From the NCBI RefSeq assembly GCF_039542035.1, contig NZ_BAABHJ010000032.1, forward strand, positions 185,622-249,621: a DNA stretch of 64,000 bases, given 5' to 3'. This stretch comes from Actinoallomurus liliacearum. Lineage in GTDB: Bacteria > Actinomycetota > Actinomycetes > Streptosporangiales > Streptosporangiaceae. Positions 41,172-48,461 of the stretch are shown piece by piece. Below the pieces are notes generated by a model. That model was given only the letters and a program-made list of their open reading frames with translations, did no database searches and was not told where the DNA came from. The position numbers were made by a program, and so were the translations under genes. Each line of letters starts with the position of its first letter. Position 1 is the stretch's first letter.

Positions 41172-42617
41172 GTGGACATGTCGCAGCATCCGGTGTGGAA
41201 TTCGCCGCAGATGACCGCAGCCCAGGCAGCCGGGGACCTGGGCACAGTGGTGCGGCTGGTCCGCCGCGCCCACGCTCTGACCCAGAGCGAACTCGGGAGC
41301 GCATTACACGTCTCGGCCTCAACGATCTCCCGGCTCGAGACCGGACGCCAGCCGCTCACCGACACCGGCATCCTGAAACTGCTGGCCGAACTTCTGGCGA
41401 TCCCGCCGGAAGTCCTCGGCCTTGCCGCCGACGAACGACCGCGAAACGCCGTCATCACCACGACCGCCGTACCGGTCACCCCCCGGCCCGTTAGCGTGGG
41501 CGGTGATTCTGGTGATGTCGACGAGGGCGGTGAAGACCCGGTGCAACGGCGTCAACTCCTGGCCAAGCTTGCGGTGGCCGCCGGTGCGACCGCCATCACG
41601 CCGAAGCTGGTCGCCGCGTCGGCCGCTCGTGCGGCGGACGCCAATGATCCCGGTGCGCTACTCGTCGCCCGCATCGAAGACGTGCTGCTCGGCCCGCGCT
41701 CAACTGTCGCTCCTGCACCGCTGCCGACGCTGCGCGGCATCCTGTCCGGTGTCGTCCGTGACTTTCAAGCCTGCCAATACGCGAAGCTGGCCGACCGGCT
41801 ACCCCGCTTGGTCGCCGCGGCCGAGGCGACGCACGATCACGCTGACGATGGCGATCGCCGGGAGGCCACCGCGATCCTGGCCCATACCTACAACGTGACC
41901 ACCCGAATGCTGATCAAACTGGATGAGGATCACGTTGCCTGGATCAGCGGCGACCGCGCCCGCACTGCCGCCAAGAACGGTGACGACGTCCTGACCTTCG
42001 CTGAAGCGACCAGGAACCTGTGTATCCTCACCCGCGCTGCCGGGCGCCATGACAAGGCCCGTGACCTAGCCATCGATGCCGCTCAGCAGCTGCAGATAGC
42101 CGATAGCCCCGGCCAGAAGATCGATCGGCTTCACCTGTCCCAACGCGGACTATTGCTGTCCACGGCGGGCTATTCCGCCGCCAAATCCGGCGACCGCGCC
42201 GGCAGTAGACAGCTCCTGGACGAGGCCGCCGCAGCCGCCGACCGCCTCACCGGCGAAGCCCGCGACAACTGGATGGGATTCGGCGCTCCAGGGGTTCGCC
42301 TCTATCGGGTCAGTTCCGCCCTTGTCCTCGGTGATGCCGGAACTGCGATCGACCACGCCCGCCATGTCCGTCCCGCCGAGCTGCCGACCGTCGAAAGACG
42401 AGCCCGTTACTGGGTTGACGTCGCCCGCGCGTTCGCCCTGTGGGGCAAATATGAGGACTGCTATCGAGCCCTGCTGGCGGCCGAACGGGCCGCGCCGGAA
42501 GAAACCCGCTCGTTGCCCGTCGTACGCACTCTCGTCCAGGCCCTGGTCGCCAATACCCGGCGCTCCACCGCACCCGGCCTGCGGGAGTTCGCATCCCGCG
42601 TCAACGCCCCGATCTGA
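41172..42617 (+). CDS. XRE-family regulator with C-terminal TPR-like helical domain
   Basis: 481 residues. A Cro/C1-type HTH occupies residues 18-72 (VVRLVRRAHALTQSELGSALHVSASTISRLETGRQPLTDTGILKLLAELL), a linker with QRRQLLAKLAVAAGATAI follows, then helical repeats resembling TPR units (RREATAILAHTYNVTTRML, TFAEATRNLCILTRAAGRHDKARDLA). This is the architecture of many actinobacterial regulators that sense a peptide or metabolite. The start can be GTG 41172 or ATG 41178; the latter has AGGTGG close by. Divergent from the SahH-like/Nudix operon, which it probably controls. Confidence 0.9.
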   Translation: MDMSQHPVWNSPQMTAAQAAGDLGTVVRLVRRAHALTQSELGSALHVSASTISRLETGRQPLTDTGILKLLAELLAIPPEVLGLAADERPRNAVITTTAVPVTPRPVSVGGDSGDVDEGGEDPVQRRQLLAKLAVAAGATAITPKLVAASAARAADANDPGALLVARIEDVLLGPRSTVAPAPLPTLRGILSGVVRDFQACQYAKLADRLPRLVAAAEATHDHADDGDRREATAILAHTYNVTTRMLIKLDEDHVAWISGDRARTAAKNGDDVLTFAEATRNLCILTRAAGRHDKARDLAIDAAQQLQIADSPGQKIDRLHLSQRGLLLSTAGYSAAKSGDRAGSRQLLDEAAAAADRLTGEARDNWMGFGAPGVRLYRVSSALVLGDAGTAIDHARHVRPAELPTVERRARYWVDVARAFALWGKYEDCYRALLAAERAAPEETRSLPVVRTLVQALVANTRRSTAPGLREFASRVNAPI

Positions 42618-42660
42618 CCGAGTCGGGTCCCTCAGCGAGCGAATCCCGCCAAACACACCG

Positions 42661-42692
42661 GACACGCCCCGGGAATGGCCGGGAGCCGTGTC
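42661..42692. terminator. Bidirectional hairpin between XRE and SDR genes
   Basis: GACACG (42661-42666) pairs with CGTGTC (42687-42692), and CCCGG (42668-42672) with CCGGG (42679-42683), around a six-base loop. It lies between the convergent XRE and SDR stops. Confidence 0.6.
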
Positions 42693-42693
42693 G

Positions 42694-43491
42694 CTAAAGG
42701 CTTGACTGGGCTTGGCGGATGGCGTGTTCGGGGCGGTGGGTGGTGGTGCCGCTGTCGATGACGATGGTCTGGCCGGTGATGCAGCGGGCCTCGTCGGAGG
42801 CGAGGAAGGCGACCAGCGCCGCGACGTCCGCGGGTTCGGCCGCGTACGGCAGGACCCGTTCGGCGGCCTTCTCGGCCAGCCGTTCGGGCGTCATCACGGC
42901 GCGGGCGACGTCGGTCAGGACGAGGCCGGGGGCGACGGCGTTGCAGCGGATGCCCCGGTCGCCGTACATGGTCGCGACGTAGCGCGTGAGCGAGGTCAGG
43001 GCGGCCTTGGCGGAGCCGTACGCCGCGTGGTCCGTGTCACCGAGCAGGCCCGACACCGACGACGTGTTGACGATCGCGCCGCCGGTCCGCATCGCCGGCA
43101 CGGCGTGCTTGCAGCCGAGCATCGCCCCGCGCAGGCTCACCGCGAGCGTCCGGTCCCACACCTCGACGTCCATGGCGGTGAGGTCCAGGTCGCGACCGTA
43201 GACGTCGCGACCGAGCGCGGCGGCGTTGTTGTGCAGCACGTCGAGGCGCCCGAACTCCCGTACGGTGTCGGCGACCATCCGGCGTACGGCCTCCTCGTCG
43301 CCGACGTCCGCCGCCAGGGCGAGGGCCGTGGCCCCCGTCCTCCGCAGGATCTCGGCCGTCTCGCGCGCGGTGTCGTACCGGATGTCGGCGACCGCCACCC
43401 GCGCGCCCTCGGCCGCGAGTCGCACCGCGACGGCGCGGCCGATGCCCGACCCGCCGCCCGTGACGAGCGCGACGCGGTCCGTGAACCTCAC
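42694..43491 (-). CDS. Short-chain dehydrogenase, last gene of the P450 operon
   Basis: 265 residues: TGGGSGIG (residues 13-20), Asp at the end of the second strand (VADIRYD, NAD preference), NNAA, catalytic Ser in NTSSVSGLLG, YGSAK (Tyr-x3-Lys) and the PG motif VAPGLVLTD. The GTG at 43491 overlaps the P450 stop (GTGA). Family members oxidise secondary alcohols such as hydroxysteroids or terpene alcohols. In this operon it plausibly oxidises the alcohol made by the P450 or the PhyH-like enzyme. Confidence 0.92.
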   Translation of the reverse strand: MRFTDRVALVTGGGSGIGRAVAVRLAAEGARVAVADIRYDTARETAEILRRTGATALALAADVGDEEAVRRMVADTVREFGRLDVLHNNAAALGRDVYGRDLDLTAMDVEVWDRTLAVSLRGAMLGCKHAVPAMRTGGAIVNTSSVSGLLGDTDHAAYGSAKAALTSLTRYVATMYGDRGIRCNAVAPGLVLTDVARAVMTPERLAEKAAERVLPYAAEPADVAALVAFLASDEARCITGQTIVIDSGTTTHRPEHAIRQAQSSL

Positions 43492-44717
43492 CACTCGACC
43501 AGGAGGGTGGGGATGCCGCGGCCGACCAGGCTCTTGCGGTAGGCGACGTCCTGGTCCGGGACGAGGCGCAGGCCGGGCAGCCGGGCGGTGATGCGCTCGA
43601 GGGCGATGCGGAGTTCGAGGCGGGCGAGCGCGGCGCCGACGCAGTGGTGGATGCCGTAGCCGAAGACCATGTGGTCGCGGGCGTTCGGGCGGCGGATGTC
43701 GAACCGCTCGGGGTCGGGGAACACCGTCTCGTCGTGGCCCGCGGAGTCGGCGTGCAGGAACACCTCCGCGCCCGCCGGGATCCTGACGCCGTGCAGGGTG
43801 ACGTCCTCGGTGGTGCGGCGGAAGCTGCCGAGGCTGGCGCCGTCGATGCGCAGCGTCTCCTCGATCAGGTTGGGGATGAGCGCGGGGTCGGCGACGACGG
43901 CCGCCCAGGACGCGCGGTCCCGCTGCATGCGGTGGACGGCGTTGCCGAGGCTGTTCGGGACGGTGTCGTTGCCGCCGAGCAGCAGCGCGCTGATGGTCTC
44001 GACGACCTCCCGGTGCGACAGGCCGCCGGGACCGGTGTCGATGAGCTCCGCCATGAGGCCGGCGAAGTCGTCGCGGGGTTCGGCACGGCGTTCGGTGACG
44101 AGACGGTCGACGTAGTCGAGGTACTTCAGGAAGTCCTGGGCGAGTTCGCGCTGGCGGGCGGGCGGCTGCGGGGACAGGAACAGCTGGAACCAGGAGTACA
44201 CCCACTGCTTGACCTGGTGCTCGTCCTCGGGCGGCACGCCGATGAACGCCGCCGTCAGCCGCGCCGACGGCGGATGCGCGAGGTCCGCGACGAGGTCGGC
44301 GTGCCCCTGGGGCTCGACGGCGTCCAGGACCGCGTCGACCTGGGTGGCGAACGCGTCCCCGAGCCGCTCGACGGCGCGCGGGGTGAACGCGCGGGAGATG
44401 GCCCGGCGGATGCGGGTGTGCTGCGGCGGGTCGACGTTGGCGGCGAAGTTGTCGAGGAACGACCGGTGCTCGCCGAGCGACTCCTTGACCTCGTCGGTGA
44501 GCGTACGGGAGATGGTGAGCGAACCGATGGAGGAGAACCGGCGGTGGTCGCGGTAGGCGTCCCGTACGTCGGTGTAGCGGGTGAGCACCCACATGCGCAG
44601 GTGGTCGCTCCAGAACACCGGCCGCTCGTGGCGCAGGCGGGTCAGGAAGGGGTACGGATCGGCGACGTGCCAGTCCGCGGTGACGTCGAAGTCGGTCGCC
44701 GTCTCGGGTCCGCTCAC
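43488..44717 (-). CDS. Cytochrome P450
   Basis: 409 residues. The I-helix oxygen-binding motif reads LLLGGNDTVPNS, the K-helix ExxR is EETLRID, the PERF region is FPDPERFDIRRPNARDHMVFG and the heme-ligand loop is FGYGIHHCVGAALARLE with the axial Cys. This is a class I bacterial P450 needing separate ferredoxin and reductase, none of which lie nearby. It is not close enough to named CYP families to be assigned. The GTG start overlaps the stop of the preceding phosphotriesterase-like gene. Confidence 0.95.
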   Translation of the reverse strand: MSGPETATDFDVTADWHVADPYPFLTRLRHERPVFWSDHLRMWVLTRYTDVRDAYRDHRRFSSIGSLTISRTLTDEVKESLGEHRSFLDNFAANVDPPQHTRIRRAISRAFTPRAVERLGDAFATQVDAVLDAVEPQGHADLVADLAHPPSARLTAAFIGVPPEDEHQVKQWVYSWFQLFLSPQPPARQRELAQDFLKYLDYVDRLVTERRAEPRDDFAGLMAELIDTGPGGLSHREVVETISALLLGGNDTVPNSLGNAVHRMQRDRASWAAVVADPALIPNLIEETLRIDGASLGSFRRTTEDVTLHGVRIPAGAEVFLHADSAGHDETVFPDPERFDIRRPNARDHMVFGYGIHHCVGAALARLELRIALERITARLPGLRLVPDQDVAYRKSLVGRGIPTLLVEW

Positions 44718-45676
44718 GATCCGCCTCTCAGGACGCGCCGGGGGTTGTCGACCAGCATCTGGTGGATCTGCTCCTCGGTGACGCCGCGCTCGCGCAGGGC
44801 GGGGAGCACGTCCCGGGAGATGTGCAGCAGGTGGTAGTTCGGGTGCCGGCGCCGTACGACGTCGGGGTCGAAGCGGTCGTTGAAGCAGTACGAGTCGTGG
44901 GACAGCACCATCCGGCCGGCGTGCCCGCGCTCGCACAGCGCGGCGACGGTCGCGACCCGGTCCTCGAACGAGGTGAACTCGATGCCGAACCGGTCCATGC
45001 CGAGATACGAGCCGTTCGCGATGAGCTCCTCCAGGTAGGCGAGGTCGGTGGAGTCGCCCGCGTGGCCGATGACGACGCGGCCCAGGTCGACGCCCTCGGC
45101 GGCGAGGAGCTTCTGCTGGTCGAGCCCGTTGCGGGTGGCCGACTCGCTGTGGGTGGTGATCGGCACGCCCGTGGCGCGGTGGGCCTCGGCGACCGCGCGC
45201 ATCACCCGCTCCACGCCGGGGGTGATGCCCTGCCGCCCGGTCGCGCACTTGAGCATGCCCGCCCGCACGCCCGTACGGCCGATGCCGTCGGTGATGTCGC
45301 GGACGAAGAACTCGGCCAGCCGGTCCGGGCCGCCGAAGAGCGTGCCGGGCCCGCGGTTGCCGAAGTACGGCGGCAGCGCGTCGTAGGTGTAGAGGCCGGT
45401 CGCGACGACGATGTTCAGCTCGGTCCGCTCGGCCACGCGCTGGACGGCGGGGACGTACCGGCCGAGGCCGACCACGGTGAGGTCGACGATCGTGTCGACG
45501 CCCGCGGCCTTCAGCTCGTCGAGCTTTCCCGCGGCCTCGCGGGCGCGTTCCTCCAGGTCCCAGCCCTCGGGGAGATCCGGCCAGTTCCAGAGGATCTCCG
45601 GGCTGAGCCCGAAGATGTGCTCGTGCATCAGCGTCGCCCCGGGGTCGGCCACCGGGCCGCGAACGGTCTGCACCAT
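44714..45676 (-). CDS. Phosphotriesterase-like metal-dependent hydrolase (probable lactonase)
   Basis: 320 residues with the binuclear TIM-barrel metal set: HEH in TLMHEHIFG, the bridging carbamylated Lys in GMLKCATG, His in ITTHSES, His in IGHAGDS and Asp in LSHDSYCF. Most members of the PTE-like group are lactonases; none of the insecticide-type features is diagnostic here. Starts two bases downstream of the PhyH stop and overlaps the P450 start, so the four products are co-translated. A lactonase would fit ring-opening after an oxidative step. Confidence 0.9.
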   Translation of the reverse strand: MVQTVRGPVADPGATLMHEHIFGLSPEILWNWPDLPEGWDLEERAREAAGKLDELKAAGVDTIVDLTVVGLGRYVPAVQRVAERTELNIVVATGLYTYDALPPYFGNRGPGTLFGGPDRLAEFFVRDITDGIGRTGVRAGMLKCATGRQGITPGVERVMRAVAEAHRATGVPITTHSESATRNGLDQQKLLAAEGVDLGRVVIGHAGDSTDLAYLEELIANGSYLGMDRFGIEFTSFEDRVATVAALCERGHAGRMVLSHDSYCFNDRFDPDVVRRRHPNYHLLHISRDVLPALRERGVTEEQIHQMLVDNPRRVLRGGS

Positions 45677-45677
45677 G

Positions 45678-46451
45678 TCACTCCACCGGGATGAGGGGGA
45701 ACTTCGGGTGGTCGAAGGGCCGGTTGACCTCCAGGCCCAGCCCGTCGGTCTGGCCGTACGGCGCGCCGGTGTAGAGCGCGGCGGCGTCGAAGTAGGTCGC
45801 GGTGAACGACAGGCGCGGGGTGTTCCGGCGGTTCTGCGGCGCGCCGTGGACGGTCAGCGCGCTGTGCACGGTGGCGTCTCCGGCCGTCAGGTCGAGGGAC
45901 GGGGAGAGCTCCAGGTCGCGCAGCCAGGGGTGGCGGGTCAGCGCGTCGTCGCCCTCCCGGACGAAGGTGCGGCCCAGCGTGCCGTGCCGGTGCGACCCGG
46001 TGAAGAACCGCAGGGAGCCCATGTCGGCGGGCACGTCGGACAGCGCCAGCCACACGGTCAGCATCGCCGAGGTGTCCATCGGCATCCAGGGGAAGTCCTG
46101 GTGGAAGACGGTCCGGCCGTGCCGGCCCGGTTCTTTGACGAGCACGTTGGTGACCTGCAGCCGTACCCGCTCGACGCCCGTCAGCAGGCGCGCCGCCGCG
46201 CGGCCGAGTGCCGGGGACGTCGCCAGCGCCCGGAAGTCCTCGTCCCGGTCGGCGATGTCGCGATCCTGCCCGAACGCCTCGTCGACGAAGCCCGCGCCGG
46301 GTGCCCGGCGGCGGGCGGCGAGGTGGTCGAGGGCGCGCTGCCGCAGCCGGTCGACGAAGTCCGGTCCGACGAGGCCGGGCAGCCGCACCCAGCCGTTGGC
46401 GCGGAAGAAGCGGACCTCTTCCTCGGTCACGTCCCGTACGGGTGCAGCCAT
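45678..46451 (-). CDS. Phytanoyl-CoA dioxygenase (PhyH)-family oxygenase
   Basis: 257 residues of the Fe(II)/2-oxoglutarate-dependent double-stranded helix. The iron-binding HxD is HQDFPW, the distal His is in SALTVHGAPQNRRNTPRLSFTATY with a following Arg for 2-oxoglutarate. It probably hydroxylates a small carboxylate or polyketide-like substrate; substrate classes in this family are broad. It is the first gene of the operon, with the divergent promoter region and its KstR2-like operator about 150 bases upstream. Confidence 0.88.
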   Translation of the reverse strand: MAAPVRDVTEEEVRFFRANGWVRLPGLVGPDFVDRLRQRALDHLAARRRAPGAGFVDEAFGQDRDIADRDEDFRALATSPALGRAAARLLTGVERVRLQVTNVLVKEPGRHGRTVFHQDFPWMPMDTSAMLTVWLALSDVPADMGSLRFFTGSHRHGTLGRTFVREGDDALTRHPWLRDLELSPSLDLTAGDATVHSALTVHGAPQNRRNTPRLSFTATYFDAAALYTGAPYGQTDGLGLEVNRPFDHPKFPLIPVE

Positions 46452-46580
46452 CGACACCGCCTCGAATCGCCGCCACGGGCCTGGCCGCGGACCCCGTCGC
46501 GTCGAACGGCCCGCCCGGCGACCACGCTCGATCGCCGGAAACCGCTCGGTCGACGGACGCCGCGACGCCGTCCTGCCGCG

Positions 46581-46618
46581 ACGATAGACGCTCACTCGGC
46601 AGCGAGCAAGCGCTTGGT
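46581..46618. promoter_or_regulatory. Divergent promoter with an exact KstR2-type operator
   Basis: AGCAAGCGCTTGGT (46605-46618) fits AnCAAGnnCTTGnT exactly and is palindromic over CAAGCGCTTG. On the minus strand, TTGCTC (46604-46609) and TATCGT (46581-46586), 17 bp apart, form a likely promoter for the PhyH-P450 operon, with the operator over its -35 box. On the plus strand, TATAGC (46618-46623) next to the operator could serve as the -10 of the luciferase-like gene. One repressor could thus control both directions. Confidence 0.65.
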
Positions 46619-46631
46619 ATAGCCTTGTGGG

Positions 46632-47546
46632 GTGAAGCGCCCGTTCCGTTTCGGCGCCGTCCTCCGCGACGCGGACACGGCCGCCGCGTGGGCCGCCAAG
46701 GCCCGCCGGCTCGAGGACTCCGGCTTCGACGTCCTCCTCGTCCCCGACCATCTCGTCGGCCCCCGGTTCGCGCCGATCGCCGCGCTGACCGCCGCGGCGT
46801 GCGCGACCACCCGGCTCCGGGTCGGCACGCTGGTGTTCGCCAACGACTTCCGGCACCCGGCCGTGCTCGCCAAGGAGGCGGCGACGATCGACCTGCTGTC
46901 CGGCGGCCGGCTCGAGTTCGGCCTCGGCACCGGGTGGATGGCCCGGGACTACGCGGGCGCCGGGCTACGGCTCGACCCGCCCGGCGCCCGGATCTCACGC
47001 CTCGCCGAGGCGATCCAGGTGCTCAAGGGGCTGTGGCGCGGCGGCCCGTACTCCTTCACCGGCGAGCACTACACCCTCAGCGGGCTGGAGCAGCGGCCGC
47101 TTCCCGTACAGCGCCCGCACCCCCCGCTGGTCCTGGGCGGCGGGGGCCCGCGGATGCTGCGCCTGGCCGCCCGGGAGGCCGACGTCGTCAACCTCACCCT
47201 GCGGGTGCGCGCGGACGGCTCCGGACCGGACACCGCGGACGGCGGCCCCGACGCCTTCCGGCGCAAGATCGAGATCGTACGGGAGGCGGCGGGGTCCCGG
47301 TTCGAGGCGATCGAGCTGGGCACGTCGGTGCTGCGGGTCGGCCCGGGCCGTACGGCCGAGGCGTGGAGCGCCGCCGACCCCGCCGCGCAGTCCGGAACCC
47401 CGCAGGTGCTCACCGGCGGGACGCCGGCCGTCTGCGACGCGCTCCGGCGCTGGCGCGACGACCTCGGCGTCTCGTACTACGTCCTGCACAACGAGGCCGA
47501 CCTCGACGCGTTCGTTCCCGTCGTGGAGCGCCTGGCCGGCACCTGA
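46632..47546 (+). CDS. Luciferase-like (LLM) F420-dependent oxidoreductase
   Basis: 304 residues. The TIM-barrel LLM pattern is complete: FGAVLRDADT, DVLLVPDHLVGPRFAPIAALTAAA, RLRVGTLVFANDFRHPAVLAKEAATIDLLSGGRLEFGLGTGWM and PHPPLVLGGGGPRML. The actinobacterial subgroup (TIGR03621-like) is predicted to use F420 rather than FMN. GTG start, leader very short. Divergent from the PhyH-PTE-P450-SDR operon and likely controlled by the same operator. It could perform a hydride transfer or Baeyer-Villiger-type step in that pathway. Confidence 0.9.
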   Translation: MKRPFRFGAVLRDADTAAAWAAKARRLEDSGFDVLLVPDHLVGPRFAPIAALTAAACATTRLRVGTLVFANDFRHPAVLAKEAATIDLLSGGRLEFGLGTGWMARDYAGAGLRLDPPGARISRLAEAIQVLKGLWRGGPYSFTGEHYTLSGLEQRPLPVQRPHPPLVLGGGGPRMLRLAAREADVVNLTLRVRADGSGPDTADGGPDAFRRKIEIVREAAGSRFEAIELGTSVLRVGPGRTAEAWSAADPAAQSGTPQVLTGGTPAVCDALRRWRDDLGVSYYVLHNEADLDAFVPVVERLAGT

Positions 47547-47550
47547 CCGG

Positions 47551-48303
47551 TCAGGCGGGCGCGAGGCGGGAGCCCGGGTACGGGGACAGAAGCGTCTCCC
47601 GCCAGGTGCCGTCGAGGAACTCGCGGGCGCGCTTGCGCCAGGCGAGCAGGCGTTCGTCGGCGTCGATCTCGTCGTCCAGCCCGAGCGCGGCGTCGTACGA
47701 CCGCTGCAGCGCGAGGTGGGAGTCGAGGTCGGTCGCCCAGACGGTGACGACCTCGGTGTCGCACAGCAGCACCTCGTACAGGCCGACGGGGCGGTGGCCG
47801 TGGTCGGCGAGCAGGGGGACGCGCTCCTCCCGGACCGCCGCCAGGTAGTCGAGGGCCGCGCCAGGCCGTACGCGGGCGCTCTCGAGGACGAAGAACTCCG
47901 CGCCCGTCGCGTCGGCCAGGGCCGGGCCGCCCGGGGCGGCGCCGAGCGGCCGGGAGTAGGCGGTGAAGCGCAGGTCGTCGACGGAGGACAGGAAGAGGTT
48001 CTCCTTGACGCCGGTGTAGATCTCCAGCATCTGCCGCCACCCGCCGTCCCAGCCGCCGTGGCAGTCCCACAGCGTGACGACCTTGAACTGCGGATGCCCG
48101 GTGATGCCGACGGCGTAGAAGGCGCCGACCAGGTCGATGTCGCGCGAGCGGATCGACCGCCCCTTCGTGAGCACGTGCCGGCCGGGTTCGAGCGTCTCGT
48201 CCTCCTTCTTGTACTCGGTGAGCCACCGCAGGTACTCCAGCGGCCGCCGTGAGTTCATCGGATGGAACTCGACCTCTTCCAGCAGACAGATGCCCCGCCG
48301 CAT
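47551..48303 (-). CDS. NIPSNAP-like protein of the P450 regulon
   Basis: 250 residues with a C-terminal ferredoxin-like NIPSNAP domain (FVLESARVRPGAALDYLAAV... LADHGHRPVGLYEVLLCDTEVVTVWATDL) and a related N-terminal half (VGAFYAVGITGHPQFKVVTLWDCHGGW). Such dimeric alpha-beta barrel proteins bind small hydrophobic molecules or act as monooxygenase/isomerase-like enzymes. ATG 48303 follows GGGAG. It has its own promoter carrying a KstR2-like operator, and converges on the luciferase-like gene with four bases between stops. Confidence 0.75.
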   Translation of the reverse strand: MRRGICLLEEVEFHPMNSRRPLEYLRWLTEYKKEDETLEPGRHVLTKGRSIRSRDIDLVGAFYAVGITGHPQFKVVTLWDCHGGWDGGWRQMLEIYTGVKENLFLSSVDDLRFTAYSRPLGAAPGGPALADATGAEFFVLESARVRPGAALDYLAAVREERVPLLADHGHRPVGLYEVLLCDTEVVTVWATDLDSHLALQRSYDAALGLDDEIDADERLLAWRKRAREFLDGTWRETLLSPYPGSRLAPA

Positions 48304-48340
48304 GCGCCGCTCCCGTCGTTCCGGCCCGCACCCGCCTCTT

Positions 48341-48387
48341 GGCAAGCGCTTGCTTGGGACATTAGAGAGTCGGCCCGGCGGCGGCAA
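48341..48387 (-). promoter_or_regulatory. Promoter and KstR2-like operator of the NIPSNAP-like gene
   Basis: On the minus strand, TTGCCG (48382-48387) and TAATGT (48359-48364) are spaced by 17 bases. Immediately downstream, AGCAAGCGCTTGCC (48354-48341) matches AnCAAGnnCTTGnT with one mismatch and contains a 12-bp perfect palindrome. The operator covers the predicted transcription start. Confidence 0.65.
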
Positions 48388-48461
48388 GCCCGCCGTCATC
48401 GGGCCCGCGCTGCGTGCGTCCGTACACAGAGCGTCGGAGCCGTGGCCGTTATGATCACGCC

